Below are positions 36,340-47,585 of a DNA stretch of 64,000 bases, piece by piece. Source of the DNA: Mesocentrotus franciscanus (Eukaryota > Echinodermata > Echinoidea > Camarodonta > Strongylocentrotidae); the NCBI GenBank assembly GCA_037976565.1, contig CP137675.1, positions 12,418,534-12,482,533 on the forward strand. The letters run 5' to 3'. The notes under the pieces were generated by a model that searched no databases, was not told the DNA's origin, and saw only the letters and a program-made list of their open reading frames with translations. A program made the position numbers and the translations under genes. The number at the start of each line of letters is the position of its first letter. Position 1 is the stretch's first letter.

Positions 36340-37211
36340 TTAAAGCCCCTCTAAAGTGTTGGGAGCCCAAAATTCGCCAAACATTTTATGGCAAAATTTC
36401 ACTTAATGTGAAAGAGGATGTCGTTTAAGAGACACTTCTGCAAAATATCCCACCCCCAAAGTGTTTTAAGACAAATATTGATGAAAGAATACATAATTTG
36501 GGTTTTCTGTTGTACGCAGAAAACCTAAATTTTGTATTCTTTCATTAATATTCGACTTCAAACACATTTGTTTTGAAAATCCTTGCAGAAATGTGTCTTA
36601 AAGGTACTATGTCCCATTTGCAGGCCCAAAAAATAAAAAGGTTAAATTCCAACGGCATTTGAAAGACAATACTAATTTAGAACTTCCCTAAAAAAGGGGG
36701 CTTGAAAATGTCTTTAAGTGGGAAAATAACGACTATTAGTTGTCGAATCGACTTAGGAGCTATAGAGCCAGTAAATAATAGTCTGATTTTTCAGACCATT
36801 GTACCGAATGGTCGTACGTTTTATGCTGCGCAAAGTTCAATCAGTTTAATTTTGGCCATTGGGTTATTGATGTAGACAACGCTCATGTACCCTTTACAGC
36901 TCATTTTATGTATGTTATTACCAAAGATGAAAAAAGCCAGTCAGTCACTCAATAGTGTCTGACAGTGAAGTCTTGAAAGTAAACAGGTTTCCTTGCATAA
37001 TTTGAATATTAGGACACTACTAACGTTTAAATTTCACAGATAGGACATACATGACATATTCATAATTCCTGCAAAGTTCTACAGAATTTGATGTTGGCTG
37101 CAAAAGGGACATAGTATCTTTAAGTGACATCCTCTTTCACATTACGATACAATTTAAGTGAAAATTTGCCTTCAAATTTTGGGGGCTCCTAACACTTTAG
37201 AGGGGCTTCAA
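36340..37211. mobile_element. Foldback element interrupted by a second MITE
   Basis: The terminal inverted repeats are AAGCCCCTCTAAAGTGTT at the left and its inverse at the right (AACACTTTAGAGGGGCTT), flanked by TTAA (left) and TCAA (right). The arms continue inward with CACTTAA and GTGAAAGAGGATGTC on the left and its mirror on the right. A hairpin at 36432-36600 centres on about 36511. Without the nested element the foldback would be about 345 bp. No coding capacity. Confidence 0.85.
36598..37123. mobile_element. Nested ~526-bp MITE flanked by TTAA
   Basis: The left end is TTAAAGGTACTATGTCCC, followed by ATTTGCAGGCC. The right end, inverted, is TTAAAGATACTATGTCCC, followed by TTTTGCAGCC. 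It sits in the right arm of the foldback at 36340-37211 and has TTAA on both sides, as in TTAA-targeting DNA transposons. No open frame of note. Confidence 0.85.
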
Positions 37212-37637
37212 AGGGAGTGTAGCATGACTAGACTATGTGTCTTTCTCGTGGCCCTACTCGGGGCCAATCGGGTATAATACGACTACGGACGACTTGACCG
37301 CAGCATTCACGTGCGTGCAACATACGCGAAACCGAAGCGTGAGGAGAACTTCGGTCTGTTTCGCGCGCGCTGACCATGTAGAGGTTAAGTCGCTGACTAC
37401 CATTAATCAAGTCCATTCGTTTACGTGCAGATGTCCAAAGAAGACGTAGATGGCGTTAACCAGTATTTGCCATGCTAAACTCCCTTTGACGATGATTTCA
37501 TTCATCATGACTGCTGAGAAAGCAAGTATTTTATTCGTAGGTAAACAGGTAGATGGGTCTACGGTTCTAATTCCTATCGAAGGATTTTGATCATGACAAT
37601 TAATGCCTTTCTAACTGTCTAAATGGCGCATCGACTT

Positions 37638-37712
37638 GATTTCGAACCCGAAACCTTCTGGCTTCCATGGTTACAAAGTCGGTACTCTACCACTGCGCCA
37701 CCACGCCTCCCC
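37638..37712 (-). repeat. tRNA-like SINE head or tRNA pseudogene
   Basis: The minus strand has a box A (TGGCGCAGTGG, 37690-37700) and a box B (GGTTCGAAATC, 37638-37648) with tRNA-like spacing. The cloverleaf stems do not form properly, so it is not called a working tRNA. Confidence 0.55.
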
Positions 37713-38100
37713 AATTATCTTGATATTTGTAGCTTCGAACTCCTACCTACATGTTTTTAAAGATAAGACTCCTATTTTCGAATCAACTAAACATAAAATC
37801 CATTGTTCTTGTCAAGTGAAAACATAGCGTTTGACTTTCATATCTAGTCCTAAGGTTGTTTACTTTCATCGAGCAGTTCCGCCATTTATATGGAGGGGAA
37901 ACTCATGGGGAAAACATTACTGCCAGCCTTTTGAACTAAGATTTGTACAGTGTATCAATATCGAAACCTCGTCTTGCAATTTGCGAAAAGGTAAATGTGT
38001 TTTCTCCCTGAAACGGATGTGAGAAAACCGATATTGCTCTTGCTCTTGATAAATTGGCGGAAAAGGCACTGTAAACATAAATCAGAATAGCCTCACACCG
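37713..38100. other. Non-coding, no gene seen
   Basis: No recognisable feature between the SINE-like head and the CT-rich tandem array. Confidence 0.4.
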
Positions 38101-38125
38101 CCTTCTCTCTCTCTCTCTCTCTCTC

Positions 38126-38157
<32 letters not shown>

Positions 38158-38646
38158 CACCTCTCTCTTTCTCAATCTTTTACTAATTTTTCTCCCTTCA
38201 TCATTCTTTCACTCCAATCTAAGTGCTCTTCCATTTCTATTCTCATCTACTTCGTAACATAATATTTCACATTGGTAACTTTTTCTTCTTTTTCATCCTC
38301 AATAATTAACGTCTCATTCTTATTCTTTATATAAATCTTCTGCTATTTCATCTTAAATCTCTCTCTATCTCTCTCTCTCTCTCTCTCTTTCTCTGTCATC
38401 TCTTTCTCCCCCAATCTTTCTCATATTTATCTTTTCAACATTCCTTCACTCTTGCGTTTCCTTCTCTTTTTTTTCTTAGTACAATAATATTTGACATTCG
38501 CAGTTTTTTATTCCTCCGTATAATTACTGTCACCCTTTTTGATATACCTGAATATATAAATAACTTATCTTGCTACTCAATAATTAACGTCTCACTTTTT
38601 ATTCTTTATATAAATCTTCTGCTATTTTATCTTAAATCTTTATCTA

Positions 38647-38687
<41 letters not shown>

Positions 38688-38705
38688 CTTTCTCTCTCTT
38701 CCCTT
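38101..38705. repeat. ~278-bp tandem repeat carrying CT microsatellites
   Basis: AATAATTAACGTCTCA, ATTCTTTATATAAATCTTCT and GCTATTT(C/T)ATCTTAAATCT occur at 38301-38357 and again at 38579-38638. Each is followed by a CT run (38358-38395 and 38639-38700), and another CT run lies at 38101-38171. About 2.2 diverged units. Confidence 0.75.
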
Positions 38706-39332
38706 TATTTATGCACATCTATATCTGCCATTAACAACTCATAATCTTCCACTTATCTGCACATTGTGACAATAACCCTTTGGGTATTTGCTCTGCAGTT
38801 TAATATTGGCTGGTACTCGAAAGGATCGATGAGAGATTCAAGTTCCCTTATTTTCGAAGAAAGTCTCATCTGCTCCACAAAGACTAAGTAATAAATTTCG
38901 TTTGTCGGATGTTTTGCATGTCATTTCGAATTTCGAGACTGTTTATCGCCCTGCAGCTACTTTACATTCATGTTATTTGCTCTTTAGGTCGTCTTGAACC
39001 TCCCCCCTTCCTCCCGCTCGCCTCCAACCACATTTTGTTCATATCCTGGTCATCAACGTGCACTTTAATTAACTGACAACCCGTCATCTCTCTCTCTCTA
39101 AAATGATGGGAATATGGAAATAATATGGCTGGAGGGGCGGGGGTTCCAGACGACATAACGAGCAAATATCACGAATGTAAAGTCGCTGCAGGGCAATGCA
39201 AGTCTCGAAGTGGCATGGACAACATTCTACAAAAGAAGTAAACATGGTAAATTACTGGAAGTCTGTATGAGGAAGATAAGCCTTTCGTGTTATAAAATTT
39301 TTTGAAAAATACTAGAATCACTCATCGATTTC

Positions 39333-39430
39333 TTCTTCTTCTTCCTCTTCTTCTCCTCTCTCTCTCTCTCTCTCTCTCTCCCTCTATTTCTCAGTTTTCT
39401 CTCTCTTTCTTTCCTCTCTCTCTCCCCTTT
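39333..39430. repeat. CT-rich microsatellite
   Basis: TTC then CT dinucleotide run of about 100 bases, ending 40 bases before the 39473 element. Confidence 0.9.
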
Positions 39431-39472
39431 TCTTTAACTCTTTCTCCCCTACCTGTAAATCAATCTCCCCTT

Positions 39473-40661
39473 AAGCCTGAGTTACACTAGGCGTACGACC
39501 GTTTGCCGACTTCTGACAACCAGAAAAAGCTGCGACCATCGACAACCAATTTGCAACACTTTACAGTGGGAGATCAGTTGCAGATAGTTTGTAGGGCAGT
39601 TGCCGATCGGTTGTCGAATGTACAGCAATTTTCCGAATATCAAAAATTTGCGACCGCTCGTGGAAATATTTGCGAATGGTTGGCAATTGTTCGGCTATTG
39701 ATTGGCCGTAATAAACAACTGGTCGGAGATCAATGTAATCATTACTCATTTATGAATCGGTGGTACATTCAATCATACACAGGTGGAAGTATTCTTTTTC
39801 AAGAGAGCAAACAAAGGTTATTCGTGAAGCAACCCCATCACTTTGGCAGTAATTATTCTAAAATGCATAAAGTGGAACGTCTCCATTATGTAAAAGATCT
39901 TTGGACATTTGGGGTCATTTGTACAAGTGCCATCTCTTCGAAGTGGCTTATTATGAAATGGAGGGACTTTTTTGGATCCATATAAAAAAAAAGTAGCACA
40001 CATACATGTATCAATGAATAGATTAGACTTTATCTAACTTTTGGACTGACATTTGGTGTTTTTACCAGGCTGCTGCAGCAGGAAAAAATAGTTAATTTGT
40101 TTATAAATAAAACATCACAGAATAGCATGACCAAGTAGATCAAGATACAGTATATGGGATTAAGTTTCCTTTCTTCTTTTTTCCTTCCCCTTTTCTTTCA
40201 ATGGAAAATTCAAAGTATCAAACAAACTGAATTCGTGAACCAGCAATATTAGCAACATTAGAATTTTCAAACTTAAAAATGTAATTCCTTCCTGGTTGCA
40301 AATGTACCGAGTTTAATTGGTAACTGATCAAACATCAACGTAAATCAACTACCGACCTTTTCTCAACCACATATATCGCCCGGTTATAGGCTGCAACCAC
40401 TGGGGATCAGTCGGCGATGAGCCGGCAATCAGAACTGTTGCCTACCCTTGGAAGACCCAGAAAAACCTTTCCACTACCAGTTTGGTTGGCAAAAGGGTTT
40501 TCTATGCAGCAGCGTAAATCTCAAGCCGACCAGAATGCTCCGGAGACCACTGACAACCTTTAAACACTGACGAAAACCTCTCTGCGACCTCTGACAACTA
40601 ACTCCCGACCAGTGGATGTCGGGTGTCGGCGACCGTCGTATCTCTAGTGTGACTTAGGCTT
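39473..40661. mobile_element. 1.19-kb terminal-inverted-repeat element
   Basis: The left end is AAGCCTGAGTTACACTAG, followed by GCGTACGACCG. The right end inverted is AAGCCTAAGTCACACTAG, followed by AGATACGACGG. The regions inside both ends are full of CGACC, GACAACC and GGTTGTC motifs. A 160-codon open frame (39503-39985) starts within the left end but matches nothing I know. It is probably a non-autonomous DNA transposon. Its ends resemble the AGTCACAC ends of the ~130-bp family A MITEs. Confidence 0.75.
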
Positions 40662-40699
40662 TACATGAATAGCTCCCGCGAAATAAGGGTCTTTTCTTA

Positions 40700-40822
40700 A
40701 CACCACGGTTACACCGCTAGACCGACTCCAAACCGACCGATTCTTAGCCATTCCAGTTAATGTAATGTTTTGTTCAGTCTGTATTCGGTCTGGTGTCGAT
40801 CTCAGTGTGACTGGTGTATTTA
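40700..40822 (+). mobile_element. ~130-bp MITE, family A copy
   Basis: CACGGTTACACCGCTAGACC at the left, ACCGACCGATTCTTAGCCAT inside, and GGTCTGGTGTCGATCTCAGT, then GTGACTGGTGTA, at the right. It lies 40 bases from the 1.19-kb TIR element. Confidence 0.7.
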
Positions 40823-41239
40823 TACTCTCCCCTAAAGACAAATTTCGAAGCTTTTCGCACGGCTGCATTATTTCCACACGTGTCAAACTCCTTTAATAGA
40901 AAGAGCAGTCAATCCTACCTAATGTGTAGCTATCCTTTGTTTGTACGGTCTTGAGAAACAGGTGCTCGGCAATGACCTTGTTCTGCTCATTGTGGCATGT
41001 ATGTGGAGAAGGACTGAAACAAAAGGACGGTATCAGTGTGGGACACAGAGGAGTATATAGACGAAGACAGAAATGATGATCATCATCATCACCATCATCA
41101 ACTCCTCCTTCTTCTACCATTCCATTAAAAAATTACGAATTCTGAACTTGAAAAAAGGTTTATTTTACCAGACCATAGTGCCAAAAGAAATCTTATATTA
41201 ATATTACATTCAGGTAAGCAAACAATCAAAGAATAATTC

Positions 41240-41790
41240 TTAAGGAATGCCAATAGTTCATCTTAGAACTCTATAGGGATTCGATCTAACGCTAGATTTT
41301 TTTGTGTCTATTACCATCCCTAGTAATCACAAAGAATACTCATTTCGTATACACACAAAATTCAGAACAGTCTTAGTCCACAGTGATACCATCTATCACA
41401 CTTTGAATTAATTTGCCTACGCTAGAGCCACTCATCCACGGGGAACGATTAATTTGTAGAACATTACTTGAACATCTATTTTACACTTTGTACTTAAAGG
41501 TGATGCTTTACTTCTTCTTTTCTTCTAACATAATAGGTGTGGGGCCTTTGGTACAAAGCCTAACCAAAGGAAAGCTCTCAAGGAATGTCAACGGTTCTGT
41601 TGAGAAATATGGGGACTATGGGCACACTCGTGCCCAGCACCATCCCTAGGTATATGTTTTATGTTTAGATATACACACATAATTAGAAAAGGTCATATCC
41701 ATATTGTTCCATTTCCATCACTCATTGTTCCTCTTTACATACGCTAAAGCGGCTCGCTATTGACAGATGAATTAATCCACATTAACTTCT
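41240..41790 (+). repeat. Diverged tandem repeat, ~338-bp period
   Basis: AAGGAATG(C/T)CAA, ACCATCCCTAG, ATACACACA, ACGCTA(A/G)AGC and GA(A/T)TAAT appear in the same order at 41246-41480 and 41580-41790. Heavily diverged. Confidence 0.5.
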
Positions 41791-42409
41791 AAAGTCTGTT
41801 TGGTGTTACCTTCCATAGAAACCCACAGGCGACATCTTCATCACAACATGTTAACATCTAAGATAGACATTGTAATACATAATATGCAAACTGATTTCCG
41901 CCGAAAGGAAATTGGATATCCTTTTGATACAACAATGCATTTGCCGAGTCTGATTCATAACCAATGCACTACTATTAATGAGGATTTTGCGTAATGATAG
42001 TCTACTGTTTTTTGTTTTAGTTATTAAGGAATCATGCACATGGATCTATAGATTTCCTACACATGATTTTGACAATATCTTTTTACTATTAACATGATTA
42101 CAGGTGGGTTTTATTTATAAGTACTTTGAGATTATTAATGAAAATAAAGGCTGATTAAATATTTACCTAAAGGATTGAATTTATATATATGCAATTTTGG
42201 CATTTTTTACTCAAAGTGCATTTACGAAACGCACTCAGAAAACAAACAAAAACACACGTACACCAATCGATAAAACTTCCTTTATTCTATTATATCTAGA
42301 TATATAAATAGCGTCTGATGCAAACGTTCCTTAGCGGTATACAGGTATTACTACCCCGTCATCGGATTCATTCTCGCACCCAATGCGCACCATCTATTTA
42401 TACTCCCTG

Positions 42410-42620
42410 GTGAATATTCTTACCGTATGGTCACCGTGAGGGAAAATGGCAGTTATTTCATTCATAAGGGCTTTCGGCATCCTACCAGATCTCCATTCCT
42501 CTCCTGGGTACGTAGTGGCAAATGTAACTTAATGTCTACCAAAATAATATCAGTGACATGCCGGGACTCGAACCTAAGTCAAGTGTTCATACCATTTCAC
42601 TATTAAAGGCAACTCTACTA
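42410..42620 (-). repeat. SINE-like copy with tRNA-type box B
   Basis: On the minus strand, TAGTGAAATGG (box A-like) and GGTTCGAGTCC (box B) are followed by CCCAGGAGAGGAATGGAGA and CTGG, similar in place to CCCAGGTGAGGTAAATGGGT in the 55376 copy. The gap between boxes A and B is short, so the head is probably partly deleted. Confidence 0.5.
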
Positions 42621-43026
42621 TTAAATTCTAGCTTGGATTGGACTGGCTCAACTGGTCTTTTTGAAATGATATAAATTGTTTAAATGGCCCCAACATGTGA
42701 AACAATGTGTGCAGCGCTTTGTAACTGCAAGGAAATTAAAGCACTTACTCCTTTTACTTAAAAAAAAAGCGAAAAGAAGAAAACAACTAGAACTTTTAAG
42801 ATCTACTCAAGATAAAAGGTAAGGGAGTACAAACACCTCATGATATGGTGATCCTCTTACCCTCCTCGCACACCGGGTAATCGGAGAAGGCACATTCAAT
42901 TTGATATGCAAACTCTGGGGGAAACGAGAACATCCAATATTGAGAGAAGCTGTATGTAGCCGAGACTTGCTGGTGTGTTTAACTAAGGTGAGACCGCATC
43001 GAGATGAGGGCGACCAGGTTTCTTAC

Positions 43027-43270
43027 CAGTGGCGTAGGGGGGGGGGGTTACGTGCCCTCCCTTTCAATCGATTGGTGAATTATAAAAATGAAAGTGAAAG
43101 AGAAAATGGGATAGAAAGAGGGGGGACGAATCAAGAAGACGACTGGAAAACCTCAATCTCCCACTAATCAGTAGCCTTGTAAATTCGATTTTCATTTCCG
43201 AGTAAGACCGGTTCAAGCCCCCCCCCCCTCTCCTCGCCCCCTCGATGTGTTAAATCGGGCTACGCCACTG
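43027..43270. mobile_element. 244-bp element with perfect 11-base inverted ends
   Basis: CAGTGGCGTAG at 43027-43037 and CTACGCCACTG at 43260-43270, with a run of G just inside the left end and C-rich sequence near the right. No convincing target-site duplication is visible. Confidence 0.7.
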
Positions 43271-44145
43271 TCACGAACAGCCATCTTCTCTAATGAATTG
43301 GGATGACAGATGGTGCAGAACAGTTTGATTAAAGTTCCTTCTCGTCGACTGAAGAGGATTCCACCAAGACTTTCTTAATTCTCGCTATTTTAACCGATTA
43401 TCCTTTTGGCGAGGTGCCCCTGTCTGTGTATCGACTTAGTCTGAGATATTGTTACGTCATGAGTGGAGGGGGCACCCCCACTTTGCCTTGGAGATTAGAA
43501 GTGGCGTATATTAGATTTTGATTTAATAGAAATAACCCCGCATTAAGTCTACCTCATATGCTATTAATGTTCTTCGAATGTCAAGTCCATTATAATGTTT
43601 TACAGAATATAATATTTAGTTTAAGGAAAATGGATTTTTATACTATGTTCCCCTCTCCCATTTATTTTCTTTCATTGGGGGTTACTATCAATGCACTGTT
43701 TATTTTGTAAGTGTATTCTGAAACAACCATTCCACCAGAATTAGATTGATAATTTCTGAGTAAAGATCATTGATAATTTTTTTTCTTCATCCAATTAAAT
43801 TCAGCCATTTAAACATATAAACTAAAACAAAACATGAAGTAATGTCCATGCACTTAGTAAAATACGTTCTGCATTTTTCTAGGAAAATCTCAGGTGAGCC
43901 AAAGAAGTCTGTTTAAAGCCAGAAAGTCATATACTCTAACATCGAATTAACACCTTTCTGGCTCTCAACATACTAGAGCAGTACAGAATATTCCTTTTGC
44001 ACGGATGCATGGGTTTAAAATGTTCAGTTAAATTAAAATGAAATGACAATAACTAAAGTCGCAGAAGGCTACACATACATTGTGTAGGGAAAACAAACCG
44101 GATAAAGGTCTCTTATTCTGGCACGGTATCTCCCACCCCCACCCT
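43271..44145. other. Non-coding, no gene seen
   Basis: AT-rich sequence with no recognisable gene or repeat pair. Confidence 0.4.
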
Positions 44146-44230
44146 TTCCTCTCTCTTTCTCTCTCTCTCTCTCTCTCTTCCTCTGTCTTTCTCTCTCTCT
44201 CCCTCTCTCTCTGTCTCACTACCCCCCTCT
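44146..44230. repeat. CT-rich microsatellite
   Basis: CT dinucleotide run of about 80 bases, interrupted by TTC and GTC. Confidence 0.9.
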
Positions 44231-44515
44231 CTCTGTTAATCTCGTGTTTGTGTTTAGTTTGGCATGCCGACCAACAGTTTTATGTTCAACGAATACTACC
44301 GGAAATCATCAAGCCACTCTTCGCACGCAATCATCATGATTAAGCAATTGGATATTAGTAATACTTTACTTTGCTCTAGAAAATAGATCGCCTGATTAAT
44401 CATTCACGTTGGTTTATTGTGGTAGAAGATCCAACAAAGACGTAATCTTTTGAAAGCATAGGCCATACATGTTTTGAAAAAGAAATTAACAGTACATTTT
44501 GAGATAATAGATAAC

Positions 44516-44900
44516 TTAAAGGCATCGTTTAACAATGTTAAATCTGAGATGCACGGCTCTACGTGTTATCAGTGTCTGTGATATGGTGTAATATTGAAGC
44601 CCTACAAAAATCGCGCTTCAAAATGATCAAGAAGTGCCTCAAAAAAGTAAAAATCTTTGAGTGACCGGTTTTACCATACTCGTTTTCCCCAATGGACTGT
44701 AGTGTTATGAAAACCGTTAGGAAAACGCAAAATTTGATTTCGATCTCCAATCATAAATATCTTGATAATCAGACAGGCGATCGGCTTGTAAAAGTCATGG
44801 GGTTCCTGACTGACCTTAAGGTTTATAATTATGATTGCATCATGAGCTAAATCCAGGATGTTGTTTCAGAATCTGAGACAAACTTACCCAATCCCTTTAA
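44516..44900 (+). mobile_element. 385-bp TTAA-ended MITE, family B (copy 1)
   Basis: It begins TTAAAGGCATCGTTTAACAA and ends CCCAATCCCTTTAA, so the ends are imperfect inverted repeats with TTAA at each extreme. The whole element is found in reverse orientation at 63460-63844, with the same length. Confidence 0.85.
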
Positions 44901-44901
44901 G

Positions 44902-45500
44902 ATTCATTTTAAAAAGGGGCCAAACATGTAGATTGAAGACAACTGTTGAATAACAATATCGGAACCGATGGCGTCAACATTAAATAAAAGATGTCATATA
45001 GCCTGATTCTACTATTTTAAGCATTTTTTATCGACTCATTTCACCACCGGTAGTGACCGATGGGATCTAAAAACATGATGAAAACAAAGGGAATGTGGCA
45101 TTGGAATAGAACAATAGTGTTATCTGAAATTGTCCAGATATTTCAATCATAGCCTTAGTCTATATTTTAAAATACCTCTTTATCTATGCCTTCATAAATT
45201 TATTTTAAAAAGGGGCCAAACCTGTAGATTGAAGACAACTGTTGAATAACAATATCGGAACCGACGGCGTCAACATTAAATAAAAGATGTCATATAGCCT
45301 GATTCTACTATTTTAAGCATTTTTTATCGACTCATTTCACCACCGGTAGTGACCGATGGGATCTAAAAACATGATGAAAACAAAGGGAATGTGGCATTGG
45401 AATAGAACAATAGTGTTATCTGAAATTGTCCAGATATTTCAATCATAGCCTTAGTCTATATTTTAAAATACCTCTTTATCTATGCCTTCATAAATTTATT
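44902..45500 (+). repeat. Two tandem copies of a 296-bp unit, nearly identical
   Basis: Copy 1 (about 44906-45201) and copy 2 (about 45202-45497) are offset by 296 bases. I see only two differences (ACATGTAG/ACCTGTAG and GATGGCGTC/GACGGCGTC). The array starts within a few bases of the right end of the 44516 MITE. Non-coding. Confidence 0.92.
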
Positions 45501-45627
45501 CAGAATATTTCTTGTTTTGTTTCGGTGCTCTGCAGCTTTCCCTTGGGTGGCCAGATTCAAGATACACAGTGGTTTTTCATTCTATTTTTGAATTTTAACA
45601 ACCACCGGCAATTCATTATTCGACAAA

Positions 45628-45879
45628 CAGCGGTGTAGCTTCGGGGCACGGGGGTAGACCCGCACCCCCCCCCCATAAGTGGCAAAAGAGGAAGATAAAG
45701 AGAGGGAAAGAAAGGAAGAAGGAAAAGGGACCGTGAAAAAAGAAAGAAATTATAAGACCTCCCTCTCTCATCCTATTCAGTGATTCTATTACTTCGCACT
45801 TTATTCCCTAGTAAGGTCGATGTGCCCTCTCCAATGTTACCATTGCCCCCTCAATACATGAATCTACGCTACTACACTG
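45628..45879. mobile_element. Possible decayed relative of the CAGTGGCGTAG element
   Basis: CAGCGGTGTAGC at the left and GCTACTACACTG at the right, with G- and C-runs just inside the left end. Size and layout resemble the 43027 element, but the ends match only partly. Confidence 0.4.
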
Positions 45880-46017
45880 CCGACAAGCACTAGACAGATG
45901 GCTGAACCTATAGATATTGGAGTACTTAAAACCGGATAGGGCTGTTGAAAGGAGCGGTTACCATCGGTGATAATGAATTGAGACGTTAAAAATCAAATAG
46001 GTTTTCCCTGAGACCAA

Positions 46018-46170
46018 TTTCAAGGTTTCAAGGTTTCAAGGTTTCTTTATTTGTCCACATAATATAACAAAATCAAATGAATATGCAATACATACAAATT
46101 CAATGACATAATATTAAACAAAAGATACAACAAATAATTATACAATTGTTCACTTAAGTCATTTAAGATT
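46018..46170 (-). repeat. Possible retrotransposon 3' tail
   Basis: Three tandem AAGGTTTC units, then TTTATTTGTCCACATAATAT and an A-rich stretch. Sequence of this type is typical of truncated non-LTR element 3' ends read backwards. No reverse transcriptase sequence is present, so this is tentative. Confidence 0.3.
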
Positions 46171-46253
46171 GGCACATTGGTGAAAATATAGGTGTATACA
46201 CAACATTTTTACAGATGTCTGAAATAATAACAAATGATGATGTTTCTAGCAGA

Positions 46254-46535
46254 GAAGAGAGAGAGAGAGAGAAAGTAAGAAAGAGAAAGTGGAAGATGAA
46301 GCATGAAGGACGGGGACATTACACACTATGGTTACTTTTGCAATGTTTTGATCTTATCTTACTAATAGATTTATCTTTTATTTTGTATTATTGTTCCAAA
46401 AGCTGTTATTCCTATACTTCTTGTTCAATAATTCAGCACCCCCCACATAGCATATATCTTTCGCCACCCCCCCTCTCTCTCTCTCTCTCTCTCCTTCCTT
46501 CCCTCTCCTCTCTTACTCTCTCGCTATTTCTCTCT
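46254..46535. repeat. GA patch and CT-rich microsatellite
   Basis: GA run at 46254-46275 and a C-rich then CT-rich tract at 46437-46535. Confidence 0.8.
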
Positions 46536-47355
46536 ATCTTATGCAGTTATCACCTCCGGATCCGCCATCAGCGGCGTCGTCAATTCAGCATGGGGGCGGC
46601 AAACGCTTTTTAATCGGAAGTATAATATACTCCATAAAATACCCAATTAATTCTGAAAGTGCCCCCTTCCCGTATTGGAACCCCTCTCCACATGCTATGT
46701 CTGTAATCTACCTGTTTTCTTGACATTCAATCTTTAAGTTGTTCCATTCAACACTGAAGGGGCTGCTCATGAAGGACTGGCCTACACCCCCACAACTACG
46801 TCAACAGAGGGCAATCATCGCCCGGCGTTTAGTAGCAGTATTATCAGCTCAACCCAGTAATTGTGATCCCATTACGGCTAACACCCAACAAACATGGGGA
46901 TAGCATGGCTGACCTTGCCTCCGAACTGAACCGAAGGCTTATGGACGTCCGTAAGACCACTGAGACCGGTGACGAACTCTATTTCGACCTTTCCTAATAC
47001 TTCATCATCAATTACCGTGGCAAAGAAGACATTTTTTCTGGTCATGTCTCCTACAAAAGAAATCTTCTTCCCATCCAGACAGTATACTTATGCATAGTAC
47101 CGTTGGTAAAATGGAAACTAACTGTCATGATCTACTGATGCTATTATGCCTAGCAGTTGTACACATATTTTTTCAGTGGTGGGTGCCTCCGAAGGTACTT
47201 AGTATGCAAAGGTCGTGAAAACAGTAAAGACCTGTAATAAGTTCTGGTACGTTTGACGGACTTTGTTTAACACACTCTTTAAATTAAAGTATGTTATTTG
47301 CCACACATAATTACAATTGCAGCTTCTATCTTAGAAAAAATATTTTATTCGTAGT

Positions 47356-47585
47356 GAAAGAAGAAGAAAAGAAAAAGAAAAGAAGGAGAGGAAAAGAAAA
47401 AGAAGAAAGGAAGAAGAATAAAGGAAGAAGAAAAGAAGAAGAAGAAGAAGAAAAAGAAGAAGAAGAAGAAGAAGAAGAAGAAGAAGAAGAAGAAGAAGAA
47501 GAAGAAGAAGAAGAAGAAGAAGAAGAAGAAGAAAAGAAGAAGAAGAAGAAGAAGAAGAAGAAGAAGAAGAAAAGAAGAAGAAGAC
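47356..47585. repeat. Long GAA trinucleotide repeat
   Basis: About 230 bases of almost pure purine, mostly GAA, with roughly 25 uninterrupted units in the middle. Poly-Glu and poly-Lys open frames across it are artefacts. Confidence 0.95.

Noticed and set aside
37638..37712. Functional tRNA gene
   Set aside because: Box A and box B are present, but the acceptor and anticodon stems do not pair, so a SINE head or pseudogene is more likely.
39503..39985. 160-codon open frame inside the 1.19-kb TIR element
   Set aside because: It starts within the terminal repeat and matches no family I know. Its composition follows the element's CGACC/GGTTG motifs, so I do not call it a gene.
46018..46170. Intact LINE retrotransposon
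   Set aside because: Only tail-like sequence is present; no reverse transcriptase or endonuclease frame is found on either strand.
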